Assembly: GCF_004119455.1 (NCBI RefSeq)
Contig: NZ_NRQT01000011.1
Location: 62,001 to 126,000, forward strand
Length of the DNA stretch: 64,000 nucleotides
Source of the DNA: Chryseobacterium sp. CH25
GTDB taxonomy: Bacteria > Bacteroidota > Bacteroidia > Flavobacteriales > Weeksellaceae
Direction: 5' to 3'
Notes under the pieces: model-generated
Told to the model about the DNA's origin: nothing
Seen by the model: the letters and a program-made list of their open reading frames with translations, nothing else
Database searches by the model: none
Position numbers and translations under genes: made by a program
Shown here: piece after piece, positions 44,515 through 51,545 of the stretch
Layout of the letters: every line of letters starts with the position of its first letter
Numbering within the stretch: the stretch's first letter is position 1

Positions 44515-45204
44515 CTAAAGCACAATCTGCTTAATAAACTCATCACTTTCAATGATCCCGTCCTTCAGTATAACATTTCTCTTCGTCTGTGCTGCTACAT
44601 CCGGTTCGTGGGTTACTACAATGATTGTTTTCCCTTCATTGTTAATATCCTGAAGAAGCTTCATAATATCATGAGTAGTTTTTGAATCCAATGCTCCCGT
44701 AGGCTCATCGGCTAAAACTACTTTTGGATTGGTGATCAGTGCTCTTGCAATAGCTACCCTTTGCTTTTGCCCCCCTGAAAGTTCATTCGGAAGATGATTA
44801 GCCCATTGTGCAAGTCCTACTTTTTCAAGATATTCCATTGCCTTCAGGTTTCGCTCCTTTCTGGGTACATTCTGGTAATATAATGGAAGAGCTACATTTT
44901 CAAGAGCCGTTTTATAACTGATAAGATTAAAAGACTGGAAAATAAATCCTAAAAACTTACTTCTGTATTCTGCAGCTTTTACTTCTGACAGATGTTCAAT
45001 AGGAACGCCATCCAGCTCATAGGTTCCTGAATCTTTTTCATCCAGAATACCAATAATATTAAGAAGGGTAGATTTTCCGGAACCGGAACTTCCCATGATT
45101 GAAACAAACTCTCCTTCTGAAATATTCAGATTGATTCCCTTCAAAACATGAAGTTTGCTTTTTCCTGTATCGTATGACTTATGTAAATCCTGAATTACTA
45201 ACAT
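44515..45204 (-). CDS. ABC transporter ATP-binding protein (MacB/LolD type)
   Basis: A 229-residue ATPase with Walker A GSSGSGKSTLLN, Q-loop FQSFNLI, signature LSGGQKQRVAIARAL, Walker B VVLADEPTGALD and H-loop VVTHEPD. The spacing and IGILDEKDSGTYELDGV segment fit the MacB/LolD/FtsE family that drives extracytoplasmic substrates. First gene of the operon with two permeases and an adaptor, so it likely forms a MacAB-TolC-like efflux or export pump, cytoplasmic side of the inner membrane. Substrate unknown. Confidence 0.93.
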   Translation of the reverse strand: MLVIQDLHKSYDTGKSKLHVLKGINLNISEGEFVSIMGSSGSGKSTLLNIIGILDEKDSGTYELDGVPIEHLSEVKAAEYRSKFLGFIFQSFNLISYKTALENVALPLYYQNVPRKERNLKAMEYLEKVGLAQWANHLPNELSGGQKQRVAIARALITNPKVVLADEPTGALDSKTTHDIMKLLQDINNEGKTIIVVTHEPDVAAQTKRNVILKDGIIESDEFIKQIVL

Positions 45205-45412
45205 TAAGTGATGTATGTTTTATACCCAATAAGTAGATGATATTTTCAAATTGTTACAAGAATGAAAATTTATTCAAATATTTTTTTGTTTAACACTATA
45301 TCCCTTTATTTAAAAGCATTTATAAATTTTCGTTTAACTGTAACTTGAGTTTTCCATGTATTTATCCCCTATATACCCTTCCAGCCTATTATTCGAGGCT
45401 GTTTCATGTAAA

Positions 45413-45421
45413 TGTGGAAAA
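45413..45421 (-). promoter_or_regulatory. DnaA box 1 upstream of nrdB
   Basis: TTTTCCACA on the minus strand, matching TTWTNCACA. Confidence 0.45.
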
Positions 45422-45524
45422 CTTTTACAGCTAAAAGTCAGCCTATTAGTATTTACCTCTTTCAAAATCAGTTCTTTTTTTCGAACTTTGTCATTAGATT
45501 CTGCTCAGAAAAGAAAACTTACAA

Positions 45525-45533
45525 TGTGAATAA
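45525..45533 (-). promoter_or_regulatory. DnaA box 2 upstream of nrdB
   Basis: TTATTCACA on the minus strand, matching TTATNCACA. Confidence 0.55.
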
Positions 45534-45583
45534 CTTAAATTCACAACCATCACAAAAACAAAAAGTTACACACCTTCTGAACA

Positions 45584-45592
45584 TTATCCACA
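45584..45592 (+). promoter_or_regulatory. DnaA box 3 upstream of nrdB
   Basis: TTATCCACA, the strongest E. coli-type DnaA box, 35 bases before the nrdB ATG. Confidence 0.6.
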
Positions 45593-45627
45593 TAGATCTG
45601 AATTATTTAATTATAAAGATATTTAAT

Positions 45628-46602
45628 ATGGGAATTTTTGATAAGAGAGTAAGCTATAAGCCATTTGAATACCCGGAGGTTCTACAATTCGTAGAAGCCA
45701 TCAACAAATCGTTCTGGGTACATTCGGAAGTGGACTTTACTGCAGATGTACAAGATTTTCATTCGCAGTTGGAACCACATGAAAAAAATGCTGTGAAAAA
45801 TGCGCTTTTAGCCATTGCACAGATCGAGGTGTCTGTAAAGACATTCTGGGGGAATTTATACAACCACCTTCCGAAACCTGAATTCAATGGATTAGGATCT
45901 ACTTTCGCAGAATGTGAATTCCGTCATTCTGAAGCATATTCCCGTTTACTGGAAGTATTGGGATATAATGACGAATTCCTTAATGTAATTGAAATTCCAG
46001 CGGTAAAAGGTAGAATTGAGTTCCTTGGTAATGCTTTAAAGCACGCTAACTCTGCTACTCCTAAAGAATATGTTTCTGCATTACTATTATTCAGTATCTT
46101 AGTAGAAAACGTTTCTCTTTTCTCTCAGTTTGCCATCATTCTTTCTTTCACAAGATTCAAGGGATTCATGAAAAATGTTTCCAATATCATCGCATGGACG
46201 TCTGTAGATGAGCAAATTCACGCTAACGCAGGAATCTATCTTATCAACAAAATCCGTGAAGAGCAACCTGATCTGTTAACAGACAGCGATATTGAAGACA
46301 TCTACACTCTTGTTGACGAATCTATTGCAAGAGAAGGAGACATCCTTAGCTGGATCTTTGAACTAGGAGAAATTGACAACGTATCTAAAGAAGATTTATT
46401 GAACTTCATGAAGTACCGTGTAGATGACAGTTTGAAGAAAATCAACATGAAGACAAGATATAACATCACTCCTGAGCAATACAGACCTATGGTTTGGTTT
46501 GAAGAGGAAGTTTTTGCCAATTCATTAGATGATTTCTTTGCAAAAAGACCTGTAGATTACACTAAACACGATAAGAGTATTACAGCGAACGATTTGTTCT
46601 AA
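45628..46602 (+). CDS. nrdB: Ribonucleoside-diphosphate reductase, beta subunit
   Basis: A 324-residue class I R2 protein. The start MGIFDKRVSYKPFEYP is the family N-terminus, so I use the ATG at 45628 and not the in-frame ATG at 45412. Iron ligands and the tyrosyl-radical site are visible in FAECEFRHSEAYSRLLEVLGY (ExxH plus Tyr), and the second ExxH in SVDEQIHANAG; the C-terminal tail ends in a DLF-type peptide that would dock on NrdA. It supplies the radical for reduction of ribonucleotides to deoxyribonucleotides. nrdA follows after one small gene. Confidence 0.94.
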   Translation: MGIFDKRVSYKPFEYPEVLQFVEAINKSFWVHSEVDFTADVQDFHSQLEPHEKNAVKNALLAIAQIEVSVKTFWGNLYNHLPKPEFNGLGSTFAECEFRHSEAYSRLLEVLGYNDEFLNVIEIPAVKGRIEFLGNALKHANSATPKEYVSALLLFSILVENVSLFSQFAIILSFTRFKGFMKNVSNIIAWTSVDEQIHANAGIYLINKIREEQPDLLTDSDIEDIYTLVDESIAREGDILSWIFELGEIDNVSKEDLLNFMKYRVDDSLKKINMKTRYNITPEQYRPMVWFEEEVFANSLDDFFAKRPVDYTKHDKSITANDLF

Positions 46603-46608
46603 TGTGAA

Positions 46609-46628
46609 AGCGCGAGCGAAGCGAGCGT
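46609..46628 (+). repeat. GC-rich direct repeat after nrdB
   Basis: GCGCGAGCGAAGCGAGCGTC, a near duplicate of GCGAGCG, 6 bases past the nrdB stop in AT-rich DNA. Confidence 0.5.
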
Positions 46629-46705
46629 CAAAGCACAAAGTATTAGGATCATACAGTTTCCTATATTTCAAAAACAGAACAACGTTAACTTAATAAGCAC
46701 AAATA

Positions 46706-46999
46706 ATGATGATTAATGTAATGGTAAGCTATACCGTAAAACCAGAGTTTGTTCCTGCAAATAAAGCCAATATTCAAAAGTTTCTGAATGATTTTAAAAA
46801 TCTGGATCAGTCTACATTTGAATACAAGGTTTTTGTAAAGGAGGACGGTGTTACTTTTCTACATTATTCAAATTACATCAATGAAGAAGTTCAGCATGAA
46901 GTTTTGAATGTTCCGTCTTTTAAGGAATTTCAAAAGTTGAGAGATGAAAGCGGGCTGAATGACTCTCACAAAGTAGAACTTTTACAATCAATAATATAA
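46706..46999 (+). CDS. Small protein between nrdB and nrdA, ABM-like
   Basis: A 97-residue protein beginning MMINVMVSYTVKPEFVPANK. The pattern of a first strand, a helix with QKFLNDFKNL, then FEYKVFVKEDGVTFLHYSNY and HEVLNVPSFKEFQKL fits a dimeric alpha-beta barrel of the antibiotic-biosynthesis-monooxygenase type. No catalytic role can be assigned. Its place inside the nrd operon, 103 bases after nrdB and 55 before nrdA, suggests an accessory role, but this is only context. Start at the first of two ATGs. Confidence 0.68.
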   Translation: MMINVMVSYTVKPEFVPANKANIQKFLNDFKNLDQSTFEYKVFVKEDGVTFLHYSNYINEEVQHEVLNVPSFKEFQKLRDESGLNDSHKVELLQSII

Positions 47000-47007
47000 A
47001 AAAACAA

Positions 47008-47038
47008 AATTCCGGAGTGGGAATCTCATTCCGGAATT
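47008..47038 (+). other. Intercistronic hairpin before nrdA
   Basis: AATTCCGGA-G-TG / CA-T-TCCGGAATT, 12 paired positions with one G-T pair and a 7-base loop, ending 16 bases before the nrdA ATG. No T run follows on the plus strand, so it is not an ordinary terminator; RNA processing or stability control is possible. Confidence 0.6.
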
Positions 47039-47054
47039 CGAAAATATAACATCT

Positions 47055-48713
47055 ATGGAAGAGCAAAATTCAAATATATGGTGGCTCAACGAAGAGTCTG
47101 AGCAAATGCTGAACAGAGGATATCTGTTGAAAGGTGAAACGGTAGACGGAGCTATCGACAGAATTACCACTGCTGCTGCAAAAAGATTATATAAGCCGGA
47201 ACTTCAGCCAGCTTTCAAAGAAATGATTACAAAAGGATGGATCAGCTTCTCTTCTCCTGTATGGGCTAATATGGGAACAGAAAGAGGTCTTCCAATCTCT
47301 TGTTTCAACGCTCACATTCCGGACAGTATTGAAGGAATTACTCATAAAATGGGTGAAGTGATCATGCAGACCAAAATCGGTGGTGGAACTTCAGGTTATT
47401 TCGGAGAACTTAGAAACAGAGGTACGGCTGTAACAGATAACGGAAAATCTTCTGGGGCAGTTTCATTCATGAAGCTTTTTGATACGGCAATGGATGTTGT
47501 TTCTCAGGGAGGCGTAAGAAGAGGTGCATTTGCAGCTTATCTGGACATTGACCACGGAGATATTGAAGAATTTTTATCCATTAAAGATATCGGTAGCCCA
47601 ATTCAAAACTTGTTCACCGGAGTATGTGTTCCGGATTACTGGATGCAGGATATGATTGACGGTGATATGGACAAACGTAAAGTTTGGGCAAGAGTATTAG
47701 AAAGCCGCCAGCAAAAAGGTCTTCCTTATATTTTCTTCACCGATAACGTAAACAGAAACAAACCACAGGTATATAAAGACCTTGGAATGACAGTAAATGC
47801 AAGTAACCTTTGTTCTGAGATCATGCTCCCTTCTACTATGGAGGAATCATTTATCTGCTGTCTGTCTTCCATGAACCTTGAATTATACGATGAATGGAAA
47901 GATACAGATGCTGTTAAATTAGCCGTTTACTTCCTGGATGCTGTATTATCTGAATTTATTGATAAAACTGAAGGAAACTATTATCTACAAGGAGCTAGAA
48001 ACTTTGCAATGCGTCACAGAGCGCTTGGATTAGGAGTATTAGGATACCACTCTTACCTACAGAAAAATATGATTCCGTTTGAAAGTTTTGAGGCGACTCA
48101 ATTCAACGCAAGAGCTTTCAGACATATCAAAGAACAGGCTGAGCAGGCTTCAAGAGAATTGGCCAACATCTATGGAGAACCGGATGTATTGAAAGGATAT
48201 GGATTAAGAAATACCACTACAATGGCTATTGCTCCTACCACTTCAAGTTCTGCGATCTTAGGACAGACTTCTCCTGGAATTGAACCTTTCTCTTCTAACT
48301 ATTATAAAGCAGGTTTAGCTAAAGGAAACTTTATGCGTAAGAACAAATACCTGGCAAAATTATTGAAAGAAAAAGGATTGGATAACGAGGAAACATGGAG
48401 AACCATCATGTTGAATCACGGCTCTGTACAGCACCTGAATGAGCTTACTCCTGAAGAAAAGGCAGTATTCAAAACATTCAAAGAAATCTCTCCAATGGAG
48501 ATCATTTCTCAGGCTGCACAAAGACAGCAATATATTGATCAGGCACAGTCTCTGAATCTTCAGATTCCATCTACAATGCCTGTAAAAGATGTCAACTATC
48601 TATATATCGAGGCTTGGAAAAAAGGAGTAAAAACGCTTTACTACCAAAGAAGTTCTTCTGTTTCAAAAGAAATGATGGTGAACTTTGTATCTTGCTCAAG
48701 CTGTGAGGCATAA
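47055..48713 (+). CDS. nrdA: Ribonucleoside-diphosphate reductase, alpha subunit
   Basis: A 552-residue class I R1 protein. It lacks an N-terminal ATP-cone, and so is shorter than E. coli NrdA (761), as in other flavobacteria. Redox Cys in GLPISCFNAHIP (about 82) and CCLSSMNL, active-site NLCSEI (about 252; Asn, radical Cys, Glu), PTTSSSAILGQTSPGIEPF phosphate-binding turn, and C-terminal VSCSSCEA whose Cys pair accepts electrons from thioredoxin. Overall activity control by dATP through a cone is not expected. A terminator follows. Confidence 0.94.
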   Translation: MEEQNSNIWWLNEESEQMLNRGYLLKGETVDGAIDRITTAAAKRLYKPELQPAFKEMITKGWISFSSPVWANMGTERGLPISCFNAHIPDSIEGITHKMGEVIMQTKIGGGTSGYFGELRNRGTAVTDNGKSSGAVSFMKLFDTAMDVVSQGGVRRGAFAAYLDIDHGDIEEFLSIKDIGSPIQNLFTGVCVPDYWMQDMIDGDMDKRKVWARVLESRQQKGLPYIFFTDNVNRNKPQVYKDLGMTVNASNLCSEIMLPSTMEESFICCLSSMNLELYDEWKDTDAVKLAVYFLDAVLSEFIDKTEGNYYLQGARNFAMRHRALGLGVLGYHSYLQKNMIPFESFEATQFNARAFRHIKEQAEQASRELANIYGEPDVLKGYGLRNTTTMAIAPTTSSSAILGQTSPGIEPFSSNYYKAGLAKGNFMRKNKYLAKLLKEKGLDNEETWRTIMLNHGSVQHLNELTPEEKAVFKTFKEISPMEIISQAAQRQQYIDQAQSLNLQIPSTMPVKDVNYLYIEAWKKGVKTLYYQRSSSVSKEMMVNFVSCSSCEA

Positions 48714-48742
48714 GATCAAATAATAAACGCACTATATAGTGG

Positions 48743-48771
48743 AGCACACCTATTTTAGGTGTGCTTTTTTT
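48743..48771 (+). terminator. Terminator of the nrd operon
   Basis: AGCACACCTA / TAGGTGTGCT stem with a short loop and seven Ts. Confidence 0.88.
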
Positions 48772-49259
48772 ATTGCATTTAAAATTTAACAAAAATTTAA
48801 CGTTTGGCTTAAAAAAATTATTTTCTTTTAATCATCTATTAATACTGAAAATATTAAGCTTTCACTCCCCAAATAGTGAATCAAGTCCCTGTATCATTGG
48901 TTTTTTATTATCAATATGAAGTTATTTTATTTACATTTGTTAAAAATAAATCAAACAAAATAGTTTTTAGCAAAGAAAATATCAACTATCAAGCTTATTA
49001 TTAAACATAAATTCAATACAAATAAAGATTGTATTTTTATTTAAATTAATAGAACAGACCTCTCTTGATGATTGAAAAGAAATTCTTAAAAACTGATTGT
49101 TTTAAAAAACACAATATAAAAGAGAAAAAAAACACATTACAAGCGCAATACAGTGTTCTAATCTCCATTAATTAAAAAAAACACAAAAAATAAAATTCAG
49201 AGAACAAATTACTCTTAGCAAGAAATTGCTACAATATAAACACAAACAATTATTTCGAA
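48772..49259. other. AT-rich gap upstream of the secreted VGINT protein
   Basis: About 490 bases with no gene. A TACATTTG (48932-48939, +) matches the -7 box but has no suitably placed TTG and would give a 320-base leader. Several runs of A. Nothing else recognised. Confidence 0.5.
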
Positions 49260-49832
49260 ATGAACAAAGTTATTACCTTAATGATGGCAATGGCCAGCAT
49301 TACTTATTACGCACAGGTAGGTATTAATACCTCATCTCCCGATCAGAGCGCAGCTTTAGATGTTACAAGTACTTCCAAAGGGGTACTTCTACCAAGAATC
49401 AGTAATCTGTCTTCAGTTACCAATCCAGCTACAGGACTCATTATTTTTGATGCCAATAAAAAATGCATTAGTCAAAATGTAGGAACACCTGCAACTCCTG
49501 ACTGGACATGCCTTTCTCCGTATGTATCTAAATTTTTCTACATGCCGAGTATAGTTTTTGATACCACAACAACTTCAACAGGCCAAACGAAAGATCTGTA
49601 CACATTGTATAAAAATCAGTTTTCGAATGTACCTGCCAATGCAAGAAGTGCATCTGCACCGGCTTCGGTACCTTTTTTTCCTAATGCAACAGATTTATAT
49701 TATTATGTAACGGGTTATGACACTTCTGTTTTTAAAATAAACAGCGTCAGCAGCACGGGTGTATTGAATTATGATGTTTTATCAAATGCGACTTCAGCAT
49801 CATTCATCAATATTGTATTTGTTGTAAAATAA
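49260..49832 (+). CDS. Secreted VGINTSSP-type protein of unknown function
   Basis: A 190-residue protein with a signal peptide (MNKVITLMMAMASITYYAQ) and the motif VGINTSSPDQSAALDV, then STSKGVLLPRISNL and PATGLIIFDANKKC. This element order is the same as in the gene at 5493, which shows a shared domain family. The C-terminal 110 residues differ and have no motif that I recognise. Six bases separate it from the lectin-like gene, so the two are cotranscribed and possibly work together at the cell surface. Confidence 0.72.
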   Translation: MNKVITLMMAMASITYYAQVGINTSSPDQSAALDVTSTSKGVLLPRISNLSSVTNPATGLIIFDANKKCISQNVGTPATPDWTCLSPYVSKFFYMPSIVFDTTTTSTGQTKDLYTLYKNQFSNVPANARSASAPASVPFFPNATDLYYYVTGYDTSVFKINSVSSTGVLNYDVLSNATSASFINIVFVVK

Positions 49833-49838
49833 GCAGCC

Positions 49839-51389
49839 ATGAAAAAGAATTTTAAAAGGCTGTCTCTGATAAGCCTGGTTTTTGCGCTGCTTACAAACTT
49901 TATGTATGCACAGACAGACAGTACCGAAGTGGCAAGTATCTACGGATTTTATTCTTATTCAAATTCGCTTATGAATGCTTCTTCAGCTTCTGAACTTACG
50001 ATACAGGGTAATGCCTCACATACTTCTACCGGAGTACAGCTTACTCCTGCAAGCTCGGGACAGTTTGGAGGATTATTTATCAATGGCAGAACTTTTACTT
50101 CTGTAAACGGACTTCATGTTGAGTTTGAATATGATATGAAAAACGGAACCCCCTTAAGTGGTACTTATGGAGACGGTTTATCTTTTTTCCTGTATGATGG
50201 TGCAGTAACAAGTCCTACAATAGGAGCACCAGGAGCGGGTCTTGGTTATGCATATAACAGAGCCCAAAATACCTATGCAAGTCAGAGAAAAGCAGGTTTA
50301 TCATCAGCTTATCTGGGTATTGCCCTGGATGAATTTGGGAATTTTAAATCAAAGCGTTTTCAGGGTGAATCAAGAGTAAATGGAATTGCAGGGGTAACCT
50401 GGTCTCAACCGACAAGTCATGTAACCTTAAGAGGTGCAAAAGGTGCCGCAATCAATACAACAGGACTAGGAGATGGTTTTACAGGATACCCCGTTCTGAT
50501 AACACGATCTACTTTAAGCAATACAGGAACTGTAGGCAGGGTATTACAAACGGACAGAAGCTATCTGGCTACTTCCAACACCCTTTCTTCAGTATTTGAT
50601 CTCAGAAACAATGCCGGAGAATTCAGAAAAGTATACCTGGATCTGATTCCCCATTTTATAAACAGTACCACTACAGACGGGTTTGATATAAAGGTTGATA
50701 TCCAGACAGTCCAAAACGGAACGCCTGTTAATGTTATCAATTATTATCATTATAAAACCTCGGTGCCTTATACGGAAAATGCCAATCCTCAAACTTCTGA
50801 CTTTAATAATTCGGATGTAGAGGGAGCTGCAACTTCCCAAACACTTAATGCTACAACTCCTTCCTTTCTGAAGTTAGGTTTTGCAGCTTCTACAGGAGCG
50901 GCATTCCAGCAACATATTATCAGAAATGTGAAATTAACTCTTCCATATTCAGCAGTAACAAATGATGATGTAGCTTCTACGTGTAAATTTCAACCGGTTA
51001 ACATCCCTGTTTTCAATAACGATATAGCGTACAAAGGTCCTATCAGTATTACTACTCCACCTACTGGAAGCAATGCCAATATTGATTATTCAACATTCAG
51101 TTTTACAAAGACCAGCGATATAGATCTTACCCTGTACCGTAAAAAAGTAACTCCTGCAGGAACATGGACCTACAACAAATCAACAGGTATTGTGACATTC
51201 AACCCATCAAGCGGATTTACAGGAACAGCAACAATGACCTATACTGTAAAAGGAAGAACAGTTAAAGATTCAAATGGTAAAATTGTTGAGCCTTATGGAG
51301 ACACCGCCTATCGATCTGTTCCGGCTACAATTACTGTTAATCTAAAAACTACCGGCTGTATCTATGCTACCATTCAAACAGAATGGTAA
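49839..51389 (+). CDS. Secreted L-type-lectin-like protein with CshA-type repeat
   Basis: A 516-residue exported protein (signal peptide about 1-25, ending YAQ). Residues about 35-370 resemble the legume/L-type lectin beta-sandwich: GLHVEFEYDMKNGT, GDGLSFFLYDG (the DGLxFFL strand) and YLGIALDEFGNF (metal-site-like Asp). The C-terminal 140 residues look like a CshA-type fibril or cadherin-like repeat: VNIPVFNNDIAYKG, TPAGTWTYNKSTGIVTFNP and SGFTGTATMTYTVKG. Together they suggest a carbohydrate-binding adhesin. No type IX secretion C-terminal domain is clear. Sugar binding is inference. Confidence 0.7.
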   Translation: MKKNFKRLSLISLVFALLTNFMYAQTDSTEVASIYGFYSYSNSLMNASSASELTIQGNASHTSTGVQLTPASSGQFGGLFINGRTFTSVNGLHVEFEYDMKNGTPLSGTYGDGLSFFLYDGAVTSPTIGAPGAGLGYAYNRAQNTYASQRKAGLSSAYLGIALDEFGNFKSKRFQGESRVNGIAGVTWSQPTSHVTLRGAKGAAINTTGLGDGFTGYPVLITRSTLSNTGTVGRVLQTDRSYLATSNTLSSVFDLRNNAGEFRKVYLDLIPHFINSTTTDGFDIKVDIQTVQNGTPVNVINYYHYKTSVPYTENANPQTSDFNNSDVEGAATSQTLNATTPSFLKLGFAASTGAAFQQHIIRNVKLTLPYSAVTNDDVASTCKFQPVNIPVFNNDIAYKGPISITTPPTGSNANIDYSTFSFTKTSDIDLTLYRKKVTPAGTWTYNKSTGIVTFNPSSGFTGTATMTYTVKGRTVKDSNGKIVEPYGDTAYRSVPATITVNLKTTGCIYATIQTEW

Positions 51390-51430
51390 CACAAACGGTA
51401 AAATAAGAATTAATTTTTTTTGATAGAATG

Positions 51431-51480
51431 AAAGAAATGATATTGCTCCCAGATAAGCAATATTATTTCTTTTATTATTT
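51431..51480 (+). terminator. Terminator of the lectin operon
   Basis: AAAGAAATGATATTGCT / AGCAATATTATTTCTTT, 17-position stem with one mismatch and an 8-base loop, then T-rich DNA. Confidence 0.82.
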
Positions 51481-51486
51481 TAAACA

Positions 51487-51519
51487 GCAAAAAGGCCCGG
51501 AAAGAAAATCCGGACCTTT
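51487..51519 (-). terminator. Terminator of the TonB receptor gene
   Basis: AAAGGCCCGGA / TCCGGACCTTT, 10 of 11 positions paired, with a run of five T on the minus strand; 27 bases past the receptor stop. Confidence 0.75.
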
Positions 51520-51545
51520 GAAAGAAGTATTTGTAAAAAGAAGTA

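Larger units (their letters stand above)
45205..45627. other. Divergent control region between the efflux operon and nrdB
   Basis: About 420 bases that hold promoters for both directions, though no clean TTG/TAnnTTTG pair was found. Three DnaA-box matches stand on the nrdB side (45413-45421, 45525-45533, 45584-45592). An imperfect inverted repeat TTTTCCATGTATTTA / GTAAATGTGGAAAA spans 45350-45421. An in-frame ATG at 45412 would add 72 residues to NrdB, but the added stretch has no family similarity that I can see. Confidence 0.6.

Noticed and set aside
45413..45592. Chromosomal replication origin at the DnaA boxes
   Set aside because: No dnaA, gidA or other origin-associated genes nearby, and only three boxes; regulation of nrdB is the simpler reading.
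45412..45627. N-terminal extension of NrdB from the upstream ATG at 45412
   Set aside because: The family start MGIFDKRV is at 45628, and the extension overlaps a DnaA box and shows no conserved features.
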